Origin: Orlajensenia sp001423545
Lineage (GTDB): Bacteria; Actinomycetota; Actinomycetes; Actinomycetales; Microbacteriaceae
NCBI GenBank assembly: GCA_001423545.1
Contig: LMOK01000003.1
Location: 62,001-126,000 of the forward strand
Length of the DNA stretch: 64,000 nt
Direction: 5' to 3'
Under the pieces are notes generated by a model. It had not been told where the DNA came from and did not search any database. It was given only the letters and a program-made list of their open reading frames with translations. The translations under genes were made by a program, and so were the position numbers. Positions 42,821 through 52,010 of this stretch are shown one piece after another. How positions within the stretch are numbered: position 1 is the stretch's first letter; each line of letters begins with the position of its first letter.

Positions 42821-43800
42821 GCGGCCGCCAGATCGCCGCGGATGCCGGTCATGGCCGCCGCGTGGATCATGTCGGAGGTGAGGTCCTCGACCTCGGTGGA
42901 GGTGCCGATGCCGAGCTCGGACATGAGCCTGGCGATCTGCTCCTGGTGGTTGTCGACGTGCTCTCCTCGGTCTCTGCGGCGCACCACGGCGATCGGCGAG
43001 ATGTCCATCTCGAGCAGGCCGAGCACGGTGCCGACTCCGGCATGGGTGATGACGACGTCGGCCTCGCGGGCGTAGCGCTCGAAGTCCTCCGCGCTCACCT
43101 GGGCGTGGGCGGTGCCGGGCAGGTCGCGCTTGGCCTCGGTGTAGCCCAACTGCCAGGTGGTGTCGTCACCGGCGATGCCGAGATCGACGATGCGGTCGAC
43201 GAGGGAGTCGAAGCCGTAGCCCTCGATGGTTCCGAGAGTCACGAACAGTTTGAGCCGGCCGTCGGCGGGCTTGGGCTTCTGCACGTTGTGGAAGGTGGAC
43301 AGCACGCTCGGGTGCACGCCCCAGCGGCCCGACGACCAGTGCGGGTGCTGGGTGCGGAGCTCCGCCAGGCGGAACTTGTCGAGGATGCGTCCGGAGAGCG
43401 AGGGACCGTCGACCCGCGAGACACTTTCGATGTAGAGCGTCGGCAGTCCGCCGAGCTTCGCGGCCGGTAGGGCGGCCAGGGCGAGCGCCGAGCCGGTGCT
43501 CACGGCGCCGTCGAAATGCGTGTTCTTGATGGCGGCTCGGATCGACTGGTAGGCGCGCACGACGTTCGCCGCGTCGCGTGGCCGGATGTAGGGAACGTAG
43601 AGCACGTTGCGCCCCTTCAGCAGCGACTCGCTCTGCGGCGTGCGGAAGGTGACCCACAGCGAATCGTCGGTCGCACCCAGTCCCGGAGCGAGACGCACCA
43701 GCTGCGCGAGGTGACCGCCGGTGGAGGCTGCGAGCAGCAGCTTCCCCCCGGTCTCGGGGGTGCTCACGGTGGTCGGCGTGGTGCCGAAGTCGGTCGTCAT
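42817..43800 (-). CDS. Fused Alg14/Alg13-like (PssD-PssE) glycosyltransferase
   Basis: 327 residues from ATG 43800 (SD AAGGAG). The N-terminal half, KLLLAASTGGHLAQLVRL, is Alg14/PssD-like. The C-terminal half, LFVTLGTIEGYGFDSLVDRI with EADVVITHAGVGTVLGLLEM, is Alg13/PssE-like and carries the donor site. Usually two genes; here one polypeptide. The open frame extending to 44961 is an out-of-frame run through the acyltransferase gene. Confidence 0.85.
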   Translation of the reverse strand: MTTDFGTTPTTVSTPETGGKLLLAASTGGHLAQLVRLAPGLGATDDSLWVTFRTPQSESLLKGRNVLYVPYIRPRDAANVVRAYQSIRAAIKNTHFDGAVSTGSALALAALPAAKLGGLPTLYIESVSRVDGPSLSGRILDKFRLAELRTQHPHWSSGRWGVHPSVLSTFHNVQKPKPADGRLKLFVTLGTIEGYGFDSLVDRIVDLGIAGDDTTWQLGYTEAKRDLPGTAHAQVSAEDFERYAREADVVITHAGVGTVLGLLEMDISPIAVVRRRDRGEHVDNHQEQIARLMSELGIGTSTEVEDLTSDMIHAAAMTGIRGDLAAA

Positions 43801-44951
43801 GTCGATTTCTCCTTGTCGCGTGTGTTCGGAGGCGAAGTCACGGCCGTGAGGGGACCGTCGGGAATCGTGGGGGCATCCGTGGTGCTGACGGATGCCGGTG
43901 CTCCGCTCGGAGCCGAGGTGCGCCTGCGTCTGATGACGGGCGGAACGTAGAGCCAGCGCACGCGCGTGGTGAGTTTCGAGAGCAGCAGCGAGACGACGAT
44001 GGCCACCACGACGAGTCCGAACTGGATGGCTATGCCGACGCCGCGATTGACCCCGCCGAGCAGCAGTCCCAGCAGGCCGGCGATCGGCACGATCACGAAC
44101 AGGTGCAGCAGGTAGATCTGCAGGCTCTCCGCGCCCATCGTCGACACGAAGGACAGCATCCGGAGCCTGGCGAGGTAGGCGGAGAGCAGCACGCCGAGGG
44201 CGACGGCCGAGGCCTGGCCGAGCAGAACGAGGAACGGGACCCAGCGTGCGGGCAGCAGGAACAGGATGGCTGCCGAGGCCACGAGTGCCGCGGCGGCGAG
44301 CAGGGTGCGCTGCACCGACACCTTCGCGACGGCGGAGAACACCCGCGGTGCGTACAGCGCTCCGAAGGCGTAGAAGACGTAGAGGGCGCCGACGCGGTTC
44401 CAGCCGATGTTGCCGCTGTTGATGAGACCGGCGGTCACGGCGCTGGAGAGCAGGGCGGCGAGGATGACGTGCACGACCGGCGGGAGCTTCCGCAGTGCCC
44501 AGGCGGCGAAGGCGAAGACGGCGAGGGCGTAGATGAACCAATAGCTGCTGCTTGGCCACACGAGGATGAGCGCCAGGCTGATCGGGTTGCTGGCCGGCAG
44601 TTCGCCGAGCTCGCCGCTGAGGCCCGGGACGATCAGGTAGAACGCGAAGCGCACGATCGACCAGACGATATAGAGGTAGAGCACGGGCAGCAGGCGCCGT
44701 CTCCACAGGTTGCCGAAGGTCCACGTGACGGCTCGCGCGCCGAAGAGCCCGGCGATGAGGAAGAACACCGGCATGGGGAACAGCTCGAGCACGAGCTTCA
44801 TGCGGTTCGGCAGCCCCATGATGCCGGCGTGCTGCAGGTACAGGGTGACGTGGTAGAGCACGACCATCGCGATGGCGACGCCCTTGGCGAAGTTCATCCA
44901 GGCACGCGGGCGCGGCTCGGAGACGGTCCAGCGAAATGCGGTGGCGGTCAC
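43797..44951 (-). CDS. Acyltransferase-3 family membrane protein
   Basis: 384 residues from GTG 44951. About ten helices; WMNFAKGVAIAMVVLYHVTLY carries the conserved Arg/His region of acyltransferase-3 (here K-G-x4-V-x3-H), with EL-F-MPVFFLIAG following. It probably O-acetylates or O-acylates the polysaccharide. First gene of the 45.0-40.6 kb operon, coupled to the PssDE-like gene by ATGA. Confidence 0.8.
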   Translation of the reverse strand: MTATAFRWTVSEPRPRAWMNFAKGVAIAMVVLYHVTLYLQHAGIMGLPNRMKLVLELFPMPVFFLIAGLFGARAVTWTFGNLWRRRLLPVLYLYIVWSIVRFAFYLIVPGLSGELGELPASNPISLALILVWPSSSYWFIYALAVFAFAAWALRKLPPVVHVILAALLSSAVTAGLINSGNIGWNRVGALYVFYAFGALYAPRVFSAVAKVSVQRTLLAAAALVASAAILFLLPARWVPFLVLLGQASAVALGVLLSAYLARLRMLSFVSTMGAESLQIYLLHLFVIVPIAGLLGLLLGGVNRGVGIAIQFGLVVVAIVVSLLLSKLTTRVRWLYVPPVIRRRRTSAPSGAPASVSTTDAPTIPDGPLTAVTSPPNTRDKEKST

Positions 44952-45189
44952 GGCTGTCCAATCTCTCGGTCGGCCGTGCACCCGACTTGACTCGGGTGGG
45001 TGCACGCCCACCGTCGGGTCGCAGCTCCGTTCTCGCGATCGGTCCTGCACTGAAAACGTTAGTGAGGGCTCGTCACCTGCAGGAGTCGCCGAGGTTAACG
45101 CTCGGCGCTGGAGATTACAGTTGTGTGACGCGAACGGGGGTCGCACGCTCTCGCGGCGCCTCTGCCGGCTCGCGGCATCCGTCGTCTGA

Positions 45190-46161
45190 CTACTCGCGGG
45201 CGCCGCGACTGCTCATGATGCGGCGGTAGAGCGGCATGCTCGTGCGGGCGGCGACCAGCAGGGCGAAGCGCTGCGGTTCGCGGGCACGGGCGAGCGAGAG
45301 CACGACCGCCGGCGTCATCTCGGCGCGGGCCGTGCGCACCAGGGCGCGCGACTCCTGCTCGGTGTAGGCGCCGCTGGTGGCGTCCTTCATGCGGGACAGC
45401 AGCGAGAATCGCGCGGTGTAGTAGTCGAGTTCGCGGCCGTCGCCTGCGCCGGCGCGGCGAGCGCACTCGCGCACAACGGCGCCGACCTGCTCGAGCGACT
45501 GCGCCCGTTGGGTGTTCGACCTGATGATCGACCCGCTGCGCAGGCGGTAGGTGTAGACGGTGTCGCGGATGCCGGCCACGGTCTCGGCCGCCACCAGGAG
45601 CTGGGCGACCATGGCCTGGTCGGAGTGCACCCGGGAGCGGGTGAAGGTGATGGCCGGGAAGAGCCTGCGGGCGAACAGCTTGTTCCAGAGGTGCCCGCTC
45701 ACCCGCCCGAGCAGCATGGCCCTGAAGGCCGTCGCGCCGTCGACGGTGCCCGGCGACAGGGAGGGAACCGGGCGCCGCGATCCGTCGACCGAGAGGTACT
45801 CGGCGCCGGCGCACACCACGTCGGCCGCGAACCCGTCTGCGGCGGCCAGCAGCGTCTCGGCTGCATCCGTCGTCCACTCGTCGTCGGCGTCGACGAACCA
45901 GATGAACCGCCCCGACGACGCCGCGACCCCGGCCTCACGGGCCGCTGCCACTCCGCCGTTCTCGGCGAGGGGAACGAAGACGACCGACGGATGCCTCTCG
46001 GCGAGCGCGGCGCCCACCCGCGCCGTCGAGTCACGCGATCCGTCGTCGACCACCACGATCTCGACCGCGATGCTCTGGCGCAGCAGTCGCTCGACGGCGT
46101 CGCCCAGGAACTCGGCGGCGTTGTAGGCGGGGATGACGACGCTGACGTCGACGCCCGTCAT
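45190..46161 (-). CDS. GT2-family glycosyltransferase
   Basis: 323 residues, GT-A fold: VSVVIPAYNAAEFLGDAVERL, VVDDGSRDST, FVDADDEW (DxD). It ends the operon beginning at 51.8 kb; a 238-bp gap follows before the acyltransferase unit. Confidence 0.88.
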   Translation of the reverse strand: MTGVDVSVVIPAYNAAEFLGDAVERLLRQSIAVEIVVVDDGSRDSTARVGAALAERHPSVVFVPLAENGGVAAAREAGVAASSGRFIWFVDADDEWTTDAAETLLAAADGFAADVVCAGAEYLSVDGSRRPVPSLSPGTVDGATAFRAMLLGRVSGHLWNKLFARRLFPAITFTRSRVHSDQAMVAQLLVAAETVAGIRDTVYTYRLRSGSIIRSNTQRAQSLEQVGAVVRECARRAGAGDGRELDYYTARFSLLSRMKDATSGAYTEQESRALVRTARAEMTPAVVLSLARAREPQRFALLVAARTSMPLYRRIMSSRGARE

Positions 46162-47273
46162 CGCGGGCCGTCCGCTGCGACCATCTGCAGCACGGTCTCG
46201 AGATCCCTTCCGCTGGATCCCACGGAGAAGCGGTCGAGCCAGGCGTCGATGCCGGTGACGTCGATGGCGCTCGCGCGCTCGACGGCGTCGGCGAGCTGCT
46301 CCGCCGTCGGGCCGAGCGCGAGTTCGCCGGTGATGCCCGGCACGATGGCGTCGGCGACGCCGAGGGCGCCCGACACGGCGACGGACGGCACTCCGGCGGC
46401 CGCGGCCTCCACGAGCACATTGCCGAACCCTTCACGCACCGACGGCAGCAGCACGACGGAGTTCGGCTTGAAGTGCGAGAACCAGTCCTCGACCCAGCCC
46501 TTGTCGTCGAAGGAGACCCCGAGCCGTTCGGCCTCCGCCGTCACCGAGTCGAGCAGCGGACCGCCGCCGAAGGAGATCACCTCGGTCGGGATGCCGCGTC
46601 GGTTGAGCTCGGCCGCGGCGTGGATCGCCAACTCCGGTCGCTTCTGGGCGACGAGGCGAGCCGCCAGCACGAGCTGCAGGCCGCCGGCGGTTCCCGGCAC
46701 GCGCACGACGCGGTCCATGCCGGCCACCTTCGCCGTGGCGGGGTTCGCGACCACGGTGCAGCGCTCCCCCGTGACGCCGAAGCCGCTGACCAGCTCGCCG
46801 GCGACGGGATGCGAGATCGCGATGACGTGGTCGGCCCGGCCGTACATGCGGCGGGCGAAGCCGATCTTCACCTTGTGCGGCAGGTCGGAGTCGGCCAGGC
46901 CCAGCGAGACCAGGTTGCGCTCGCTGATGATCACCGGCGGACGACGCGACTTGGGGCTGAGCGCGGCGGCCGTCAGCAGCACGAGGTTGGCGTGGGCCTG
47001 CAGGCTCACGGCGACATCCGGCTTGAAGCCGCCGAAGATGGCGATGAGGGCCCGCGACTTGCCCACGTGACCGCCGGCCGTGGCGATCTGGTAGTGCACG
47101 ACCCCCGCGGGCAGGTAGGTGTCCGTGGCCTTGGCCGACGTCGTCACGACGGCGACGGAGTGGCCGCGTTCGACGAGCCAGCCCATCCAGGTGCGCGCCA
47201 CGAACTCGGCCCCGCCGCCGTGCAGCGAGGGTACGACGAACAGGATGCGCAGTGGTGCGTCGGGCTGGGTCAT
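46158..47273 (-). CDS. GT4-family glycosyltransferase
   Basis: 371 residues from ATG 47273 (SD AAGGAG). VVPSLHGGGAEFVARTW at the N-terminus, LVLAARLVAQKRPELAI and VREGFGNVLVEAAAAGVPSVA (E-x7-E) at the C-terminus. Coupled by ATGA on both sides. Confidence 0.88.
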   Translation of the reverse strand: MTQPDAPLRILFVVPSLHGGGAEFVARTWMGWLVERGHSVAVVTTSAKATDTYLPAGVVHYQIATAGGHVGKSRALIAIFGGFKPDVAVSLQAHANLVLLTAAALSPKSRRPPVIISERNLVSLGLADSDLPHKVKIGFARRMYGRADHVIAISHPVAGELVSGFGVTGERCTVVANPATAKVAGMDRVVRVPGTAGGLQLVLAARLVAQKRPELAIHAAAELNRRGIPTEVISFGGGPLLDSVTAEAERLGVSFDDKGWVEDWFSHFKPNSVVLLPSVREGFGNVLVEAAAAGVPSVAVSGALGVADAIVPGITGELALGPTAEQLADAVERASAIDVTGIDAWLDRFSVGSSGRDLETVLQMVAADGPR

Positions 47274-47797
47274 CTGACTCCTTGGGTGCGGCTGGCTTCC
47301 GGAGCGCCGTCGAGGGCGCGGATGAGACGGGCGGGGGTGCCGCCGTAGAGCGAATCGGGCTCGCAGTCGGCCGTGACCACGGATCCTGCGGCGATGATGC
47401 ACCCCGACCCGATGGTGACACCGCCGAGAACGATGGCGCCGGCGCCGATCCACGTTCCGTCGCCGATCGTGATGGGGGCGCTGACCGAGGCTCCGGCCCG
47501 GGCGGAGGCCGGTCCGATCTCGTGGGTCGTCGGCACGAGCTGAACCCGCGGGCCGAGCGACACCCTGTCGCCGAGCACGACGGGCGAGTTCGATCCGACG
47601 AGGAGTTCGACGTTGATGAAGCATCCGTCCCCGATGCTCAGCAGGTCGACTCTCTCGATGAAGCGGATGCCGGGACGGATGCGGGTGCCGGTACCGACGG
47701 TGACGCCGCAGAAGCGCAGCAGGCGCACCCGCACCCGCGGCGACCAGAGGGGGCTCGGCGCGATGGACGTGGCGATGAGCTGCTTGAGGCCGCCCAT
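47270..47797 (-). CDS. Left-handed beta-helix acetyltransferase
   Basis: 175 residues. Hexapeptide repeats from residue 30 (GTGTRIRPGIRF onward) to IGDGTWIGAGAIVLGG and VTIGSGCIIAAGSVVT, ending YGGTPARLIRAL, typical of WcaF/NeuD-like sugar O-acetyltransferases. PTTHE carries the probable catalytic His. Confidence 0.85.
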   Translation of the reverse strand: MGGLKQLIATSIAPSPLWSPRVRVRLLRFCGVTVGTGTRIRPGIRFIERVDLLSIGDGCFINVELLVGSNSPVVLGDRVSLGPRVQLVPTTHEIGPASARAGASVSAPITIGDGTWIGAGAIVLGGVTIGSGCIIAAGSVVTADCEPDSLYGGTPARLIRALDGAPEASRTQGVR

Positions 47798-49050
47798 CAG
47801 CCCGACGTCCCGGCCGCGCTCAGGACGGGCTCGTCGAGGCCGGCGGTGTTCGCCCTGGCCAGCTCGATCACCCGGGGCAGCCCGGCCGCGATCGCCGCTC
47901 GGGTCGCCGACGACGAGGGCATCACGTGGGCGAGCGATGCGATGACGGGGCCGGCGAAGTCGCCGGCCGGTGACACGCAGAGCTCGGGGGCGCCGATCAG
48001 TTCCATCAGTCCCTCGACCTTGCCCTGCGTGGCCATCGTCACGGCCGGGGTGCCGCCCATCAGCGACATGATCGAGAGGTGCATCCGGCCTGTCACCGTG
48101 ACCGTCGCCTGGGCGGCGAGCGCCCGGATCTGGGCGGGCGGCAGCAGCTCCTCGATGAAAGTGACGTCGGGGCCCGCGACCACCTCGGCCACGGCGCGGC
48201 AGGCGACGAGGTCGTCGCTGAGGTCTTTGATCACGTGCGGCAGGATCACCACGTGGAGCCCGGCGGAGCGCAGGTGGTCGATGATGCGCCGGTACTGGGC
48301 GGTCTGGTCGGTCGTGCGCGCGATCAGACCGCTGACGTTGACGATGGCGAACGGCACGGTCGGGATCGCGACGCTCGCATCCGTCGTCGTCGCGGCGAAG
48401 ACGATGTCGGCGACGAGCTCGACGTTGCTGATGCCGTGCTCGATCGCGCGTTCGGCCGAGCGGGGATCGCGGAGCAGCGGCACGACGCCCGCGCGACTCG
48501 CCCTGACCAGGGCTCGGCGGGCGCCGAAGCTCGGCGACCCGTTCCAGCTGAAGCCGACGATGCGGGTGGGGACGCCCTCGGTCGCTCCGATCTCGGCCAG
48601 CATGGCGCGGCGCACCGAGCCGCGGAGGCTGTAGCGGCCGTCCATGATGTCGGCGCCGATGATGGAGAGGCTGCGAGCACGCCGCAGCAGTTCGACGAAG
48701 GTGCGGATGGCCTGCTCGTGGGCCGGCCCCTCGCCGTAGACGAGGCTCGGGAGGGGGAACACCTCCACCTTCGAGCTCACGGCGTCGGGGACGACGAAGT
48801 CATCGGTCTCGCGCACGATGGCGATGATGGGGCCGGGCGCGTTCTCGAGGAAGGCCTCGAACAGCGCCTGGTCACCGATGTTGCCCCGCCCGGGGGCGGC
48901 GATGAGCAGGTGCACGTTCCGCGCTGCGGATGCCGGAAGGGCCGCGGACGCCCGGCGGGCCGTCGCGCGATCCCGGCGGGGCGGCAGCCCGGAGCTGTAG
49001 CGCAGGTCTCTCCACGTGCGGAGGAGTCTGGATTGGATGCGGCGTCTCAT
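47797..49050 (-). CDS. Polysaccharide pyruvyl transferase 2
   Basis: 417 residues. APGRGNIGDQALFEAFLE at the N-terminus; VTVTGRMHLSIMSLMGGTPAV and the GKVEGLMELIG region at the C-terminus. A basic N-terminal tail (RRRIQSRLLRTW). Its ATG overlaps the flippase stop. Confidence 0.82.
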   Translation of the reverse strand: MRRRIQSRLLRTWRDLRYSSGLPPRRDRATARRASAALPASAARNVHLLIAAPGRGNIGDQALFEAFLENAPGPIIAIVRETDDFVVPDAVSSKVEVFPLPSLVYGEGPAHEQAIRTFVELLRRARSLSIIGADIMDGRYSLRGSVRRAMLAEIGATEGVPTRIVGFSWNGSPSFGARRALVRASRAGVVPLLRDPRSAERAIEHGISNVELVADIVFAATTTDASVAIPTVPFAIVNVSGLIARTTDQTAQYRRIIDHLRSAGLHVVILPHVIKDLSDDLVACRAVAEVVAGPDVTFIEELLPPAQIRALAAQATVTVTGRMHLSIMSLMGGTPAVTMATQGKVEGLMELIGAPELCVSPAGDFAGPVIASLAHVMPSSSATRAAIAAGLPRVIELARANTAGLDEPVLSAAGTSG

Positions 49051-50750
49051 TCCTTCTCCGTTCGGGTCGTCGGTTCTGGGGTGTCGGTCGAGGTGGCGGA
49101 TGCGGATGCCGGCGCCGGCTGGTGCTCCTGCTCCGGCCGGGCGTCATGTGGAGCAGCCGCATCCGGAGCAGCGGCATCCGAAGTCGCGGCAACTGGAGCC
49201 CCTGCATCCGGAACCCCCGCATCCGGAGCGTCGGCGTCTGGAGCCTGGCCGGCCGGAGCCGTTCGCGCCCGGCTGAGGTAGCGACGGGCGCCGATGACCT
49301 GCAGCACGTCGGCGCGGAAGCGCGGCCAGATGGCCGCCTCGAGCGCGAGCATGCCGAGCAGGGCGACGGATCCGATGGCGAGGTGGAGGAGCGGCTGGTC
49401 GGCCGGCACGGCGAGGGTCGACGCGTAGGAGGCGCCCGTGGCGATGCCGAAGACGACGATCATGCGCAGGCCGTTGAGGAACAGGCGCTTGGCGTCGACG
49501 TCGGAGACCTTGCTGATCCAGAAGAGAGCGATCGGCCAGGTGATGCCGAGGCCGAGGGCGAAGCCGGCCGCGACTCCGTAGACGCCCCACAGCGACCCGA
49601 GCAGGATGAGCCCGATGGTGAGGGGACGCGTGACGAGGGCCGACCAGAGGTTCTCCTTCGTGAGGCCCTTGGAGAGGAACACCCAGTAGCTCACGTACGC
49701 GGCGGCCTGGAACCAGCCGGCGATGAGCAGGATCTGGAAGACCGGAACGGCCTCCAGCCACTGTTCGCCCAGCATGATGGAGACGACGGCCGTCGCCTGG
49801 GCACCGAGGAACGCGAACATGAGGCCGACGATGGCGAGCAGCGTGGTCTGGCCGAAGCTGATGAAGGCGTTGAACCTGTCGCGCTGGTCCTGCAGGCGCG
49901 ACAGCACGGGCAGCGCGACGCGGGTGGCCGGGGCCTGCAGTTGCAGCAGCGGCAGCATCACCAGTTGGAACGAGCGGTTGTAGAGGCCGAGGGATGCCGG
50001 CCCGAACCGGGCGCCGATGATGACGGAGTCGACGTTGCGGCTGACATAGTTGAGCATCTGCGCCAGGAAGACCGTGACGCCGTAGGACAGCAACGGCTTC
50101 ATTCCGGCATGGCGATGGATGCCGCGGGGATACCAGTCGGTCACGATCACCAGCACGATGAGCACGAGGGCCGCCTGCCCGACCTGCTGCACGGCGAGCG
50201 CCCAGTATCCGCCGCCCATCACGCCGACGACGATGGCGGCGATGAGCGCGATGGCCTGGCCGACGGCATCCGCCACCACGAGACGACCGAATCCGAGGTG
50301 ACGCCCGAGGTCGGCGCGGAACTGCGTGGAGAGCCCGTTCAGCAGGAAGGTGATCGAGAGCACCTCGGTGAGCAGGCGCAGCCTGTCGTCGCCGTAGAGC
50401 GAGGCGATGGGGCTGGCGAGCAGGAATGTCACGACGGTCAACACGGCACCGATGCCCGTGTTGATCCAGAACAGGTTGTCCTTCTGGTGCGGCGAGAGCG
50501 TCTTGGCCTGCACAGCTGCCGACGAGAGGCCGAAGTCGCGGAACACTTCGCCGATGCCGATCACGGCCGTCACCATGGCCACGAGTCCGAAGTCCGTCGG
50601 CCCGAGCAGGCGGGCGAGGATGACCACTCCGGCGAGCTGCACGATCACGCGTACGGCCTGCCCGCCGATCATCACGACCGCGCCGCGCGATGCCGAGGTG
50701 GCGAGCGACTGCTCGACGCCCTCGGCCGGCCGGCGCTGGGTGCGCGTCAT
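49047..50750 (-). CDS. Wzx-type polysaccharide flippase
   Basis: 567 residues; about 12-14 helices in MOP-superfamily order (GRLLGPTDFG-type: ARLLGPTDFGLVAMVTAV; FRDFGLSSAAVQ). The C-terminal 75 residues are a Pro/Asp/Ala tail encoded by a 15-bp tandem repeat. It flips lipid-linked units. Coupled to genes on both sides. Confidence 0.88.
   Translation of the reverse strand: MTRTQRRPAEGVEQSLATSASRGAVVMIGGQAVRVIVQLAGVVILARLLGPTDFGLVAMVTAVIGIGEVFRDFGLSSAAVQAKTLSPHQKDNLFWINTGIGAVLTVVTFLLASPIASLYGDDRLRLLTEVLSITFLLNGLSTQFRADLGRHLGFGRLVVADAVGQAIALIAAIVVGVMGGGYWALAVQQVGQAALVLIVLVIVTDWYPRGIHRHAGMKPLLSYGVTVFLAQMLNYVSRNVDSVIIGARFGPASLGLYNRSFQLVMLPLLQLQAPATRVALPVLSRLQDQRDRFNAFISFGQTTLLAIVGLMFAFLGAQATAVVSIMLGEQWLEAVPVFQILLIAGWFQAAAYVSYWVFLSKGLTKENLWSALVTRPLTIGLILLGSLWGVYGVAAGFALGLGITWPIALFWISKVSDVDAKRLFLNGLRMIVVFGIATGASYASTLAVPADQPLLHLAIGSVALLGMLALEAAIWPRFRADVLQVIGARRYLSRARTAPAGQAPDADAPDAGVPDAGAPVAATSDAAAPDAAAPHDARPEQEHQPAPASASATSTDTPEPTTRTEKE
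49159..49248. repeat. 15-bp tandem repeat in the flippase tail
   Basis: Six diverged copies of a GCATCCGGA-containing 15-mer, giving five-residue PDAGA-like units. The period is a multiple of three, so length can vary without breaking the frame. Confidence 0.75.
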
Positions 50751-51796
50751 CGATCGGCCTGCGCGATCTCGATGGCGCGGCGGTAGGCCGCGGCGTGCTC
50801 CTCGCCGAGCACCTTCCAGTCGCGACGCGACAGGTCGGGGGCGTCATCGGCGGCCACGGTGCGCACGGTCTGGAGCGCCTCGGCGATCACCTCGGGGGTG
50901 AGCTCGCCGTCGTACTCGATGACCCAACCGGGTCCGACCTCCTCGCGGAGCGCCGTGTTCGCCGGCGACCGCGGCACGAGGGCCGGGCGCGACAGCGAGA
51001 GCGCCACCAGGATGGCGCCCGAGTTGTGCATCTCGCGGTAGGGCAGCACGACGAGTTCGGCCTGGCCGATCTCGGAGACCAGCACGTCGTCGTCGACGTA
51101 GGCGAGCAGCGCCGACGTGCGCGGGTCGCGGGCGATGCGCTCCTCCACGAGCTCGCGCTGGCCGACGCTCGGGCTACCGACGACCCGCAGGGTGAGGTCG
51201 TCGCCCGGCAGCTCACGGAAGGCGTCGAGCAGCAGATCGACGCCCTTGTACGGGCGGATGATGCCGAAGTACAGGATGCGGCCGGGCTCGCGCGGCGGCA
51301 GCGGGTGCTGGGCGAACTTCTCGATGTAGTGGCCGTGCAGGATCGTCACGGCCTCGGCCTCCGTGGGGAGCTCGGTCGTGGGGTTCAGCCGCAGGTAGAG
51401 CGACGTGGACCTGTCGATGAGGTCGAGCGATCGGTTCTCGGCCGCCGAGCCCTCCTCGTGCGGAGTCACGTTGTGCAGGGTGCGCACGATGGGGATGCGC
51501 TTGCGCTTCAGCCTGAACACGAGCACCTGCAGCGCGCGGCGGCGGGCGAAGCGCTTCCACGACTTCTTTCCCCGGATCATCAGTTCGGGCCAGTGCACGT
51601 GAAGCACGTCGTAATCGGCCGAGAGCGCACCCTTCCAGGTGAAGTACCGGATGCTGACGTCGGGTGATGCGCCGTCGACGATGATGTCGACGTACTTGGT
51701 GCGGCCGTCCGGCGGAGCGAGGGTGTGCTGCACCACGAGCGGCCGGGACGGCGCGGGTGACAGCGGGAGGGTGGTGCTGGAAGTGCTGGAAGTCAT
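50747..51796 (-). CDS. GT4-like glycosyltransferase, first gene of operon
   Basis: 349 residues from ATG 51796 (AAGG 7-8 nt upstream). YDVLHVHWPELMIRG, VRTLHNVTPHE, ILYFGIIRPYKGVDLLLDAFR, VVLPYREMHNSGAILVALSLSRPA. Acts on the growing lipid-linked unit. Leads the operon running to 45190. The longer frame to 51928 lacks a ribosome site. Confidence 0.82.
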   Translation of the reverse strand: MTSSTSSTTLPLSPAPSRPLVVQHTLAPPDGRTKYVDIIVDGASPDVSIRYFTWKGALSADYDVLHVHWPELMIRGKKSWKRFARRRALQVLVFRLKRKRIPIVRTLHNVTPHEEGSAAENRSLDLIDRSTSLYLRLNPTTELPTEAEAVTILHGHYIEKFAQHPLPPREPGRILYFGIIRPYKGVDLLLDAFRELPGDDLTLRVVGSPSVGQRELVEERIARDPRTSALLAYVDDDVLVSEIGQAELVVLPYREMHNSGAILVALSLSRPALVPRSPANTALREEVGPGWVIEYDGELTPEVIAEALQTVRTVAADDAPDLSRRDWKVLGEEHAAAYRRAIEIAQADR

Positions 51797-52010
51797 GGGC
51801 GCCTTGTCGTCTCTGCACGATCTGAAGGGTGGAACGACACTGAACCTCCTGCCGACAGTACCGCCGGATTTTCGCCGGTACGCTGGGTGTCGCGAGATGT
51901 ACACCCGGTCGTAACGTGTGAGCAACACTCACGGATGGGCGTTTGGTACAACTTGGAAGACCAGACGCGTGCGCCGTGGCTCGCAAGTGAAATCAACGAA
52001 AGGCCAATGC

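Noticed and set aside
42817..44961. 714-codon leftward frame
   Set aside because: Only the part from 43800 is a real glycosyltransferase; the rest reads the acyltransferase gene out of frame.
48930..50786. 618-codon rightward frame
   Set aside because: Antisense to the pyruvyl transferase and flippase; no membrane helices or motifs.
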